Source of the DNA: Acinetobacter lwoffii
GTDB taxonomy: Bacteria > Pseudomonadota > Gammaproteobacteria > Pseudomonadales > Moraxellaceae
Assembly (NCBI RefSeq): GCF_019343495.1
Contig: NZ_CP072549.1
Span: forward strand, 2,728,001-2,792,000
DNA: 64,000 nt
Direction: 5' to 3'
Below, one piece after another: positions 32,173 through 41,127 of the stretch. The notes beneath the pieces are model-generated. The model was given only the letters and a program-made list of their open reading frames with translations. It searched no databases and was not told the DNA's origin. The first letter of the stretch is position 1, and each line of letters opens with the position of its first letter. A program made the position numbers and the translations under genes.

Positions 32173-33618
32173 TTAAGAAGAACAGCTGACCATTACTTCT
32201 GGCACGTCACTTGGCAATGGTGCTAAATCTTCAGGCTGTTCCAGATCTGGCTGTTTCTGATAAGGCTGACTCAATAATTTAAACAGGCGGTCTACTTCAG
32301 AAAAATCATCCCGCTCTGCTAGTTCAATGGCTTTCTGTGCCATATGATTCCGCAGAATATAATGCGGATTGGCCAATTGCATGGCGGCATCCAATTCTTC
32401 TATATCCTGGTGTTCACGGATAGATCCATATTGCGCCAGGAATGCTTCAAACTGGCGTCGGTCCAGACAATCATCTTTAATGGCTTCATAGTCTTTATTT
32501 TGCAGACGGATAAAACTCTGGGTGTAGTCCAGTTGTTCACTTTGCAAAATTCGCAGAAAGGCCATTGCGCAGTCAAAACTGTCTTTATGGAAACTTGGCA
32601 AGCCCATTTTCTGGTTTAAACCATGTTTATAATGTTCCAAGAAGGTTGGCTCATAGTGCTCCAGACATGCAGCTAAATCCTGTTTCCATTGTTCTTTGTC
32701 ATAATCGGTAGGGCAGAGCGGCACCAGATTATTTAACCATTGCCATAAATTCCAATGCCCAATACTCGGCTGCTGCTGATAGGTATAACGACCTTGATAA
32801 TCCGAGTGGTTATTGATCCAATTCGGACGGAAGCGCTCCATAAAGCCATAAGGACCAAAGTCCAAAGTTGAACCGGTAATATTCAGGTTGTCGGTATTCA
32901 TCACGCCATGTGCAAAACCAACCAGTTGCCATTTGGCAATCATCACCGCAGTGCGCTGAATAACTTTTGTGGCAAAGCTCAGAATCGGCTGTTCGGCTTG
33001 CAGGCATTCTGGATAATGCCATTCGATACATTTCTGGGTAAATTCAGCTAGTAGATCTGGCTGATACTGATTGATCCATTCAAAATGGCCGAAACGGATA
33101 TGACAGTCTGAAGTACGCAACATCATCGCGCCCGGCTCTAGCTTCTCACGCTGAATACCTTGGATTGATGAAGTAAAACCAACTGCATTACTGGATGCTA
33201 CACCTAAAGCATTTAAGGCATGACCTGCCAGATACTCACGAATGACTGAACGCAGTACTGCACGACCATCGCCCATGCGTGAATAAGGGGTTGCACCAGC
33301 ACCTTTTAAATGCAGGTCAATGGTCTGATTATTTTTATCCAGAATTTGCGCAATCAACAACCCGCGACCATCTCCCAACTGTCCTGCCCATTGTCCAAAC
33401 TGATGACCTGCATAGGCCATAGCTAAAGGTTCAAACTCAGCAAAGACTTTCTGACCGCTACAAATCTCGACCCATTGCGCCTTGTCTTCGTCCGACCATT
33501 GCAGCTGTTCTGCCAATGCTGCATTAAAATGTCCGGCTTTTGCACCTTTTAATGGAAGCGGAATTTGATGGTGATAGAGGCGAGCAGGTAGTGTTTGATA
33601 GCGAGAGTTAAAATACAT
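32173..33618 (-). CDS. selO: Protein adenylyltransferase SelO (YdiU)
   Basis: SelO is a pseudokinase-fold enzyme that transfers AMP to protein hydroxyls and is linked to redox stress. The 481-residue sequence has the family landmarks AYAGHQFGQWAGQLGDGRG, HLKGAGATPYSRMGDGRAVLRS and GVMNTDNLNITGSTLDFGPYGFM. The last of these holds the metal-binding Asn and Asp. It ends in SCSS, matching the conserved C-terminal Cys position that is selenocysteine in some eukaryotes. Length and motifs indicate a functional protein. Confidence 0.95.
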   Translation of the reverse strand: MYFNSRYQTLPARLYHHQIPLPLKGAKAGHFNAALAEQLQWSDEDKAQWVEICSGQKVFAEFEPLAMAYAGHQFGQWAGQLGDGRGLLIAQILDKNNQTIDLHLKGAGATPYSRMGDGRAVLRSVIREYLAGHALNALGVASSNAVGFTSSIQGIQREKLEPGAMMLRTSDCHIRFGHFEWINQYQPDLLAEFTQKCIEWHYPECLQAEQPILSFATKVIQRTAVMIAKWQLVGFAHGVMNTDNLNITGSTLDFGPYGFMERFRPNWINNHSDYQGRYTYQQQPSIGHWNLWQWLNNLVPLCPTDYDKEQWKQDLAACLEHYEPTFLEHYKHGLNQKMGLPSFHKDSFDCAMAFLRILQSEQLDYTQSFIRLQNKDYEAIKDDCLDRRQFEAFLAQYGSIREHQDIEELDAAMQLANPHYILRNHMAQKAIELAERDDFSEVDRLFKLLSQPYQKQPDLEQPEDLAPLPSDVPEVMVSCSS

Positions 33619-33711
33619 GGCATCGGTACAGGATTGGAATAAATTTACTATAACAAAGATAGATGTATAAAACTGTTGTATAAGCGAGAGTTCACGTTAT
33701 CTTTCGGGCAT

Positions 33712-33738
33712 AAAAAAAGCCCCAATCGGGGCTTTAAT
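33712..33738 (-). terminator. Terminator after the desaturase gene
   Basis: GCCCC and GGGGC with flanking AAA/TTT arms form a stem. Read on the minus strand it ends in a T-rich tract. It lies 13 bp after the stop at 33751. Confidence 0.85.
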
Positions 33739-33750
33739 GTTCAACAGCTT

Positions 33751-34917
33751 TTATTGAGAAACTGCAGATTTTTTCAGATTACGAACCAGTAGATTCAAGG
33801 TTTGACGATGATGGGAAAGACGCTGTTCAACCAGCTGGAATTCAACTTTCAGCTTGTCATCCATCTGATGGATTTTTTCAGCCATCGATGCTTTCTTGAC
33901 CTGAATTTCCTGTTCTTTCAGCTTTGCCCAGTCATTTAAAGTTTGGGTAAATGCATCATATTCCTGTGCAATCTTGGTTTTTACCGCCGAGATGTCTTCA
34001 GAAACATCATGACCATACACCGCAAGATCCTGCTCAGCATATTTAAACTTCATTGCCAATTCCGCTTTTTTGATATTAAAGCTAGGAATACGGCGCAAGT
34101 TTTTAGCTAAACCAAGCTTAGAACAAGTCCAGATCAACCATTTGGTTGGATCGTATTGCCACCATTTCACGCCGTTACGGTAATCGTATTGGAAAATGTG
34201 GTGATAGTTATGATAACCCTCACCCCAAGTTGCAACCGCGAGTACGAAGTTGTCACGTGCAGTATTTTCGTCGGTATAAGGACGATTTCCCCACATGTGG
34301 CACAATGAGTTAATGAAGAAGGTCACATGATGGCTCAGGATTAAACGCATTAATCCACCCAACAGCAATACGCCCCAGACATCGCCGACTGCCCAGCCAA
34401 TTGGCAATAAAATCGCGGCATGAACAGCAATCACTAAAGGAACGTAGTATTTGTCCTGAAACATCACTACTTTGTCTTTTAACAGATCTGGCGCATTTTT
34501 ATAGTTGGCTGCACCTGATGGATAATCACGTAACATCCAGCCAATATGTGCATACCAGAAACCTCTATTGATCGAGTACGGATCTTGATCAACATCATCG
34601 ACATGACGGTGATGGGTACGGTGACCAGATGCCCAGAATAAAATACTATTCTGTACAGCAAATGTACCCATAATCATCAAGATGATTTTCAATGGTAAAG
34701 TGGCTTCATAAGCACGATGTGCCCACAGGCGATGGTATCCTGCTGTAATGCCGAGGCTGCTTACGCCCAGTAAAACAAACATACTGATCCAAGCGGCAGC
34801 GCTAAAATCATGGTGATACGCATACAACGGAATCGCGATCAGGGCTACAATCGGTAAAAATACCAATGCAAACACAGCAATCCAGTTGATGGGGGCTTTG
34901 GGTAAGGGAGCATTCAT
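33751..34917 (-). CDS. Acyl-CoA / fatty acid delta-9 desaturase with a helical C-terminal extension
   Basis: This 388-residue membrane di-iron desaturase introduces a double bond into saturated acyl chains, which helps membrane fluidity. All three histidine boxes are present: HRLWAH, HRTHHRH and EGYHNYHH, with four membrane helices between them. After the catalytic domain (about residue 280) there is a highly charged, predicted coiled-coil tail of about 100 residues. The ATG at 34917 is preferred. An upstream in-frame GTG at 34929 directly follows AGGAG, too close for use. The gene is monocistronic. Confidence 0.9.
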   Translation of the reverse strand: MNAPLPKAPINWIAVFALVFLPIVALIAIPLYAYHHDFSAAAWISMFVLLGVSSLGITAGYHRLWAHRAYEATLPLKIILMIMGTFAVQNSILFWASGHRTHHRHVDDVDQDPYSINRGFWYAHIGWMLRDYPSGAANYKNAPDLLKDKVVMFQDKYYVPLVIAVHAAILLPIGWAVGDVWGVLLLGGLMRLILSHHVTFFINSLCHMWGNRPYTDENTARDNFVLAVATWGEGYHNYHHIFQYDYRNGVKWWQYDPTKWLIWTCSKLGLAKNLRRIPSFNIKKAELAMKFKYAEQDLAVYGHDVSEDISAVKTKIAQEYDAFTQTLNDWAKLKEQEIQVKKASMAEKIHQMDDKLKVEFQLVEQRLSHHRQTLNLLVRNLKKSAVSQ

Positions 34918-34929
34918 CTCCAACAGCAC

Positions 34930-35358
34930 TCCTAGAACCTCGGAAGGTATAACAAAAAGCAGAAACTACTGTTGGTTTTAACAGCAGCCTATCTTGTCCA
35001 TATTAGCATGTGCCCTAAGGCATCACTAGCATTATTGTACGGTTGTATTGTACTTGTCGGTAACAGAATAAGTAGGGCAGAAGTGACCATTTTGCGAGCG
35101 TAGACGGGTTCTGATTTCCGACTAAGTGACTGAGGATTATCACTCTTTCAGAAAATGGAAACCGAATGAATCAGAGGAAAATAGTTGTTCATAATTTCTA
35201 CAATATTATCAGGAAATTTGCAGAATATAGAGGTTGGGCAACTTAATTTCACTTTCAAATAAAATCTGATTAAGGAAGATTCACACTTTCATTATTGCGT
35301 TATCGACATGGACTGGATCAAGAAATACCTAGATCAATCAAGGCTAAGAGAGGTTGTC
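34930..35358. other. Intergenic region upstream of the desaturase gene
   Basis: About 430 bp carry no convincing gene. On the minus strand a possible desaturase promoter is TTACCG with TACAAT 18 bp downstream, in a stretch where GTACAAT occurs twice (plus-strand positions about 35035-35055). A 21-codon ATG frame at 35308 has no ribosome-binding site. Confidence 0.45.
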
Positions 35359-36072
35359 TTAGAGTTGTTGTAGCATCAGTTTTGGATAATCGGTAATCAG
35401 TCCCTGAATGCCCCAGTCTCGCAGCTGTTTGGCACGGGTGACATCATTGACTGTCCAGACACTGATATTCAACTCGGCAGCCTGCGTGGCTTGAATCAGG
35501 TCTTTACTGGCCAGTTCATCCATCCAGCCAATATGACAGCACCCAAGTTCCAGCGCCTGATCAATGGCTTGATGTTTGACATCGGTTTCAATCAATAAAC
35601 CGCGTTTTAAACGTGAGTTATGCTGTTTGAAAGCATCCAGAATTTTGGCATCAAAGCTGGTAATAATGGCTGCCTGCTCATAACCTTGTAACTGCTGTTC
35701 GACTTCAAACGCGATTTTTTCAGCTGCTGCTTCAGAGTCAACACTTTTAATTTCGACTTCAATATGCTCAAAATTTCGAATGACATTTAAGGTTTGATCG
35801 AGCAGTGGGGTCGCTTCGATTTTATTCCATTCTGACCAGGCCATTGCGTGATTATATTGGGTAAGATCTTGACGGTTACACTCGTATAGATGCTTCTGCA
35901 AACCGGTGGTACGCACAAAGTTGTCATCATGCATGATGATTAAGGCATTGTCTTTGAGTTGACGGACATCAAACTCAACGGCGCGAATGCCGATCTCCTG
36001 AATATATTGAAAACCGCCCAAGGTATTTTCAGGGGCTTCGCCACGTGCACCACGATGACCAATTATGCGCAT
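35359..36072 (-). CDS. ugpQ: Glycerophosphodiester phosphodiesterase
   Basis: This 237-residue GDPD-family enzyme hydrolyses glycerophosphodiesters from phospholipid turnover to glycerol-3-phosphate and an alcohol. Catalytic landmarks are IIGHRGARGEAPENTL (His and Arg-Gly-Ala), VEFDVRQLKDNALIIMHDD (metal-binding Glu and Asp, second His) and late ISVWTVND. No signal peptide is present, so it acts in the cytoplasm. It stands apart from the adenosyltransferase gene upstream by about 140 bp. Confidence 0.93.
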   Translation of the reverse strand: MRIIGHRGARGEAPENTLGGFQYIQEIGIRAVEFDVRQLKDNALIIMHDDNFVRTTGLQKHLYECNRQDLTQYNHAMAWSEWNKIEATPLLDQTLNVIRNFEHIEVEIKSVDSEAAAEKIAFEVEQQLQGYEQAAIITSFDAKILDAFKQHNSRLKRGLLIETDVKHQAIDQALELGCCHIGWMDELASKDLIQATQAAELNISVWTVNDVTRAKQLRDWGIQGLITDYPKLMLQQL

Positions 36073-36214
36073 AAGATGCTCATGAGTGGGAAAGTTAAGT
36101 TCATTTTGCGAGGGCTACGTGACAGAAGGATGACACTTTCTATTTTCGTCAGATGCTCTGTAAAATCAAGAGACATCTGATGGGTATTTTCAGATGCTAA
36201 CTTGAAACATAATT

Positions 36215-36799
36215 TTACTTTTCGATGCTGTCATTGATATTTTTTTGCCACAGCACTTCGGAACCGCCCTCGCTTCGTTGCAGGGTGCGTGATGCTACAA
36301 ATAACCAGTCCGATAAACGGTTAAGTAGTTGCAGTGACGCTGCCTGAATATTTTGGTCACGGTGATGAACTGACATTACGCTGCGTTCTGCACGACGGCA
36401 AACAGCGCGGGCCTGATGGGCAAAGCTGCACACCAACGTTCCAGCAGGCAGAATAAAGTCTTTGAGCATCGGCAAAGCTTCATTCATGCGGTCGATATCA
36501 TTTTCCAGAAACTCAATCGATACCGGTTGCACCAGATTAAAACCCGGAATACAGACTTCACCGCCTAGATCAAATAACCAGTGCTGGATCAGGCTTAAAG
36601 ATTTATCCCAAGCGGCTTGATCTTCAATGTTGCTTGCTGAAATTTGTGCGCGTAATACGCCAATCACGGCATTCAGTTCATCGACATCACCGAGTGCTGT
36701 GATACGCAAATCATCTTTGGCAACACGTGAGCCATCACCGAGTCCTGTGGTACCTGAATCGCCTGTGCGCGTGTAAATTTTACTTAAACGGTGGCCCAT
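36215..36799 (-). CDS. Cob(I)alamin adenosyltransferase, PduO type
   Basis: This 194-residue enzyme adds the 5'-deoxyadenosyl group from ATP to reduced cobalamin, forming coenzyme B12. PduO-type motifs are the N-terminal YTRTGDSGTTGLGDGSRVAK ATP loop, DDLRITALGDVDELNAVIG, and the C-terminal CRRAERSVMS and LLNRLSDWLFVASR. It lies 103 bp downstream of btuB on the same strand, so import and activation of cobalamin are probably expressed together under the riboswitch upstream of btuB. Confidence 0.95.
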   Translation of the reverse strand: MGHRLSKIYTRTGDSGTTGLGDGSRVAKDDLRITALGDVDELNAVIGVLRAQISASNIEDQAAWDKSLSLIQHWLFDLGGEVCIPGFNLVQPVSIEFLENDIDRMNEALPMLKDFILPAGTLVCSFAHQARAVCRRAERSVMSVHHRDQNIQAASLQLLNRLSDWLFVASRTLQRSEGGSEVLWQKNINDSIEK

Positions 36800-36901
36800 A
36801 TGTGTTCCTTGAATTTTTAATGAAGATAATAAAAAAGGATAATGTCGGTCATAACATTATCCATAAACTGCGCTGTTTTAAAGTTTTTTGCTGTTTAGAG
36901 C

Positions 36902-38725
36902 TTAGTATTTAAAAGTGATTCCAATAGAAGCGAGGCGGTCACTGGCAATGTAATAAGATGTGGCATCATTAAATGCTGTTTTGTAATTGGTATCACCTAG
37001 GTTACGAATATTCACAAAGGTTTTTAAGTGAGGATTCACTTGCCAATAGGCATTCATATCAATGACTGCATAGCCTGGAATAAGGCCTTTATCCTCCTTA
37101 GATTTACCTTTAGCTACTAAAGACGTGGACGCACCATACTGACCATTATCCCAACCCAAGGTTAGGTTGAAGTTTTGGCGTGGGCGATTTGGCAAATCTT
37201 TATCTTTATCATCGTTCTTAGCTTGAATATACGCATATTCAGCATTGGCATAGAAGTCATCTTGTGTCAATTTTAAACCCAATTCAGCACCATTAAAGGT
37301 GGCGCTGTCCATATTTTCAAATACCCAGTTGGTATCTCCGTTAGAGACCATAATATTGTCGACTTGGGTTTGAAAAGCAGAACCGTATAATGTCATTGAT
37401 GGGGTGATTAGATGATCAAAACCAATTTCATAAGATACACTTTCTTCTGGTTGTAGGTCAGGATTACCGCCCCACCAAGCGGGTTCACTAATAATTTGCC
37501 CGACAACTGGGGCACGAAATGCTGTTCCGACATTGGCATAAATACTTGATGTATGGCTTAGGGTATGTCGAACAGCGAGTTGTCCTACACTATGTGTACC
37601 AAATTGCTGATTGTCTTCAACTCGAATACCCGCTTGGGTGCTGATGACATCATTTTGATATTGGTGCTGTAAATAATAGCCAGTGCTATCATTTTCATCT
37701 TTAAAGGTGTTTAAACTTTCAGCTTCTGTCTTATTGTAATGTACACCCGCAAGAAGTTTATGCTCGGCGTTGATTTGCCATTGAATATTGGAATCTATTT
37801 CTTGTTGTTCAGTGATTACAGTCGATGGATAAGCGCTTTGTACAATTACGTATTCATCTTCAAATTCTGATAGGCGAGTTTCCCACACTAAATTTGGATT
37901 AAGCTTAAAATAACCTTTAATATTATAAAGGCGATTGGTGAAATCATAAGCTTCTGGTGCACCATAAGAGAAGTAGTCGCCGTGACCTTCATTTTCTTTA
38001 AATTCCGCTGACAATCCAAAGTTGTCTTGATCAACGCCTAATTTCGCTGAATAGCCTTTTTGATCGAAACCTGCTTTTTTAGATTGATTGCTAATAATTT
38101 GGTCACCATCTGTTTCTAGGCGTTGCCCACGAATTTGGGCGTAATAGCCATTTTCAGCAGCATCAATACCGACAAGTGATTTGTAGGTACTTTTTTCACC
38201 GACTTCGACCGTTGTAAACGCACTATTTTCTGTCGGTGTTTTGGAAATGAGTTGAATTACACCTCCAATTGCATCAGTACCGTATTGTACCGATGCAGGG
38301 CCTTTTAGAATTTCAATTTGCTTAATGTCTGTCGTATCAATTAAATGTAAATTTGTACCTGCAACAGTTGCGGTATTGGAGCGCATACCATCTTGTAAAA
38401 TTAAGGTATGTGCGGCATTGCTGCCACGTAAGAAAATTGAAGCTGGTTGACCATAGCCACCCACTTGTTTGACTGATAGCGCTGCTTCTTTCGTTAATAA
38501 AGAAGGTAAGTCAGCAATAGGAGATTGTTGAATCGTTTTTTCATCAAGCACATTTAGACGCATCGGCACATTTTCAATATTTTGTTCGCTGCGTGATGCC
38601 GTGACCACAATGGTATCTAAAGATGCTTTCGCAACTTCTTGCTCGTTAGCAAAAACAGATGAAGTGGTACCCAACGCAAGTGCGATCGCACCTACCAAGG
38701 CAGTAGGTTGACAATGAAGTGACAT
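36902..38725 (-). CDS. btuB: Cobalamin outer membrane receptor BtuB
   Basis: This 607-residue TonB-dependent receptor has a signal peptide ending in SSVFA. It has a TonB box region (LDTIVVTASRSEQ), a plug domain (SIFLRGSNAAHTLILQDGMRS, IEILKGPASVQYGTDAIGGVI) and a barrel ending in ITFKY. The cobalamin riboswitch immediately upstream and the adenosyltransferase downstream support corrinoid transport as its job. The ATG at 38725 has GGGAG 8-9 bp upstream. A longer in-frame start at 38845 would translate through the riboswitch and is rejected. It depends on TonB energy and periplasmic binding proteins encoded elsewhere. Confidence 0.95.
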   Translation of the reverse strand: MSLHCQPTALVGAIALALGTTSSVFANEQEVAKASLDTIVVTASRSEQNIENVPMRLNVLDEKTIQQSPIADLPSLLTKEAALSVKQVGGYGQPASIFLRGSNAAHTLILQDGMRSNTATVAGTNLHLIDTTDIKQIEILKGPASVQYGTDAIGGVIQLISKTPTENSAFTTVEVGEKSTYKSLVGIDAAENGYYAQIRGQRLETDGDQIISNQSKKAGFDQKGYSAKLGVDQDNFGLSAEFKENEGHGDYFSYGAPEAYDFTNRLYNIKGYFKLNPNLVWETRLSEFEDEYVIVQSAYPSTVITEQQEIDSNIQWQINAEHKLLAGVHYNKTEAESLNTFKDENDSTGYYLQHQYQNDVISTQAGIRVEDNQQFGTHSVGQLAVRHTLSHTSSIYANVGTAFRAPVVGQIISEPAWWGGNPDLQPEESVSYEIGFDHLITPSMTLYGSAFQTQVDNIMVSNGDTNWVFENMDSATFNGAELGLKLTQDDFYANAEYAYIQAKNDDKDKDLPNRPRQNFNLTLGWDNGQYGASTSLVAKGKSKEDKGLIPGYAVIDMNAYWQVNPHLKTFVNIRNLGDTNYKTAFNDATSYYIASDRLASIGITFKY

Positions 38726-38739
38726 GTTAAAGCTCCCTA

Positions 38740-38759
38740 CATTCACTTCCCCGTGAATG
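38740..38759 (-). promoter_or_regulatory. Hairpin in the btuB riboswitch expression platform
   Basis: A perfect CATTCAC/GTGAATG stem with a 6-nt loop lies between the riboswitch aptamer and the btuB Shine-Dalgarno sequence. No U tract follows, so control is more likely at translation start than by termination. Confidence 0.6.
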
Positions 38760-38775
38760 ATTGAGTTATAGAACA

Positions 38776-38961
38776 CAACAAGCAGGTTTCCGGACTTAAA
38801 TGTGCAAAGCAGCGACTTTGCTGTATATCCACCTTCCCACATCAAGATGCAGTGGTGTAAACCGAAGAGTTTAAATTGATAGACGTTTCATTTTTTACCG
38901 TTGCGGGGGCAGTGCTGGATTTACACCAGCTTCCCTAAAGCCTGAAGGCTTGGACTTGCTG
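38776..38961 (-). promoter_or_regulatory. Cobalamin riboswitch controlling btuB
   Basis: Read on the minus strand, the region contains the B12-box-type sequence GGGAAGCTGGTGTAAATCC followed by CTGCCCCCGCAACGGTAA and, further on, CCGGAAACCTGC. The outer P1 stem is CAGCAAG at 38955-38961 with CTTGTTG at 38776-38782. These are conserved aptamer elements. Binding of adenosylcobalamin would lower expression of btuB and probably of the adenosyltransferase gene. Confidence 0.93.
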
Positions 38962-39119
38962 CAAAGTGAGCGCAGTATAAAGTCAGTATGAGTTATATAC
39001 AATCTGCATAGAGAATAATCCGGATGAACTTTTACGCAAGTCAGAAAAATTGCATTACAATGATTTGCCCCAATCTTACAGATTGTTCAATACATTGGTA
39101 GATCTAGAGCCAACATAAT

Positions 39120-39764
39120 ATGCGAACCCGTGCCAAAATTTGTGGAATCACCCGAGTTGAAGATGTACATGCCGTAGTCAATGCTGGCTGTGATGCGATA
39201 GGGTTTGTGTTTTATCCACCGAGTCCACGACATGTTACTTTAGAGCAGGCTGAAATCCTGATCCGGGCGGTTCCGGCTTATGTGCAGGCCGTAGGTTTAT
39301 TTGTAAATAGTCGCGCAGATGAAATTCAGCATATTCTTAAAACCGTTCCGCTCGATATTTTGCAATTTCATGGCGATGAAACACCTGAACAATGTCAGGC
39401 CATCGCCCAGCAGGTCGGACGCCGCTGGTATAAAGCCATTCAGGTGCAACCTGATCTGGATGTGGTTGCAGAAATTCAAGGTTATCAAGATGCAGGCGCA
39501 AGCGCAGTGCTATTAGATGCATGGCATCCTGATCTGAAAGGTGGCACAGGGCACAGCTTCGATTGGGACACATTTCCCAAACTCAATATTCCCTTGATCT
39601 TGGCAGGCGGTTTAAATCCTGACAATATTGAACAGGCAATTCTCACCACACAGGCGTATGCCGTCGATGTGAGTGGCGGTGTCGAGTCCGCAAAAGGTAT
39701 TAAAGACCAACAACTCATAGAACGCTTTATGCAAGGAGTCCATCGTGGATCAGCAAAGTACTAG
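39120..39764 (+). CDS. trpF: Phosphoribosylanthranilate isomerase
   Basis: TrpF converts N-(5-phosphoribosyl)anthranilate to CdRP in tryptophan synthesis. The 214-residue TIM-barrel sequence shows [11 protein letters not shown] (catalytic Cys), [40 protein letters not shown] and the phosphate-binding [10 protein letters not shown] and [14 protein letters not shown]. All expected motifs are present. It overlaps trpB by 20 bp, implying coupled translation. It is divergent from btuB. Confidence 0.97.
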   Translation: MRTRAKICGITRVEDVHAVVNAGCDAIGFVFYPPSPRHVTLEQAEILIRAVPAYVQAVGLFVNSRADEIQHILKTVPLDILQFHGDETPEQCQAIAQQVGRRWYKAIQVQPDLDVVAEIQGYQDAGASAVLLDAWHPDLKGGTGHSFDWDTFPKLNIPLILAGGLNPDNIEQAILTTQAYAVDVSGGVESAKGIKDQQLIERFMQGVHRGSAKY

Positions 39765-40989
39765 CCAGAACAGTCAGGCAGTTGACTATACCCAATTCCC
39801 GGATGAACGCGGGCATTTCGGTATTCATGGCGGACGTTTTGTGTCAGAAACACTCATGGCGGCTTTAGAAGACTTGGAAAAGCTCTATTTCCGTATGAAA
39901 GATGATGCGCAGTTTTTGGCAGAATTTGACCGTGACATGGCGTTTTACGTCGGTCGTCCGAGTCCTTTATATCATGCTAAACGATGGTCGAAAGAGTTGG
40001 GTGGCGCACAGATTTACCTGAAACGTGAAGACCTGAACCATACCGGTTCGCACAAAGTAAATAATACAATCGGTCAGGCTTTGCTGGCGAAGCTTTCCGG
40101 CAAGAAACGTATTATTGCCGAAACAGGGGCAGGCCAGCACGGTGTAGCAACGGCAACGATTGCAGCACGTTTAGGTCTTGAATGCGTAGTATTTATGGGC
40201 GCAGACGATGTAAAACGTCAGGCGATGAACGTCTACCGTATGCGTTTATTAGGTGCGACGGTTGTGCCGGTAGAAAGTGGCTCTAAAACCTTAAAAGATG
40301 CCATGAATGAAGCCATGCGTGATTGGGTGACCAATGTTGATTCAACCTATTATGTGATTGGTACTGTGGCAGGTCCACACCCATATCCACAGTTGGTTCG
40401 TGATTTCCAGTCGATCATTGGTCGTGAAGCACGCCGTCAGATTCTGGAACAGGCTGGCCGTCTGCCAGATGCACTGGTAGCATGTGTCGGTGGTGGATCC
40501 AATGCAATGGGCTTGTTCTATCCATTCCTGAACGATCAAGACGTGAAAATGTACGGCGTTGAAGCAGCAGGTCATGGGATTGAATCAGGCAAGCACTCTG
40601 CGCCGTTGAATGCCGGTCATATCGGTGTCCTGCATGGTAACCGAACTTACCTGATGTCGGATGCACAAGGCCAGATCATCGAAACCCATTCAATTTCTGC
40701 AGGTCTGGATTATCCGGGTGTGGGTCCGGAACATAGTTTCCTGAAAGATATGGATCGCGTGAAATACGTACCAATCAATGACCAGGAAGCTTTACAGGGT
40801 TTCCGCGACTTGACCAAGATTGAAGGCATTATTCCGGCGTTAGAAAGCGCACATGCTATGGCTTATGTCACTAAACTTGCACCGACCATGGATAAAGATC
40901 AAATTATTATTGCGACGGTTTCAGGTCGTGGTGATAAAGATTTGATGACTGTTGCCCGTATTGATGGCGTGGAAATGGTAGAGATGTAA
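39745..40989 (+). CDS. trpB: Tryptophan synthase beta subunit
   Basis: TrpB is the PLP subunit that joins indole and serine to give tryptophan. The 414-residue protein has the PLP lysine in [25 protein letters not shown], the glycine-rich phosphate loop VGGGSNAMG and [14 protein letters not shown]. The GTG start at 39745 lies inside trpF, with AAGGAG upstream. trpA is not immediately downstream: the next gene is convergent, with a terminator and a REP-like palindrome between. Confidence 0.97.
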   Translation: MDQQSTSQNSQAVDYTQFPDERGHFGIHGGRFVSETLMAALEDLEKLYFRMKDDAQFLAEFDRDMAFYVGRPSPLYHAKRWSKELGGAQIYLKREDLNHTGSHKVNNTIGQALLAKLSGKKRIIAETGAGQHGVATATIAARLGLECVVFMGADDVKRQAMNVYRMRLLGATVVPVESGSKTLKDAMNEAMRDWVTNVDSTYYVIGTVAGPHPYPQLVRDFQSIIGREARRQILEQAGRLPDALVACVGGGSNAMGLFYPFLNDQDVKMYGVEAAGHGIESGKHSAPLNAGHIGVLHGNRTYLMSDAQGQIIETHSISAGLDYPGVGPEHSFLKDMDRVKYVPINDQEALQGFRDLTKIEGIIPALESAHAMAYVTKLAPTMDKDQIIIATVSGRGDKDLMTVARIDGVEMVEM

Positions 40990-41001
40990 GCTCCTTAAAG
41001 T

Positions 41002-41020
41002 CCTCTCCTTATAGGAGAGG
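41002..41020. repeat. REP-like palindrome after trpB
   Basis: CCTCTCCT and AGGAGAGG form a perfect 8-bp inverted repeat with a 3-nt loop, followed by GTTGGATGAGG. It resembles the repeats at 21588 and 54934. Confidence 0.7.
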
Positions 41021-41054
41021 GTTGGATGAGGTTAAATCTCACAAAAGGATAAGT

Positions 41055-41092
41055 TAAAAAATCGTGCTAATAAAAATTAGCACGATTTTTTA
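41055..41092. terminator. Terminator between trpB and the acyl-CoA synthetase gene
   Basis: A 14-bp stem, AAAAATCGTGCTAA with TTAGCACGATTTTT, has a short A-rich loop. It is symmetric and suits both convergent genes. Confidence 0.92.
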
Positions 41093-41127
41093 TTGAGTAG
41101 ATTTTGAAAAAACATGCCTGTATGGAA

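Noticed and set aside
35308..35373. A 21-codon ATG frame at the end of ugpQ
   Set aside because: It has no ribosome-binding site, overlaps the ugpQ 3' end on the other strand and shows no recognisable feature.
38726..38845. A 40-residue N-terminal extension of BtuB starting at 38845
   Set aside because: It would translate the riboswitch and the region before the signal peptide. The ATG at 38725 has a good ribosome-binding site and begins the signal peptide.
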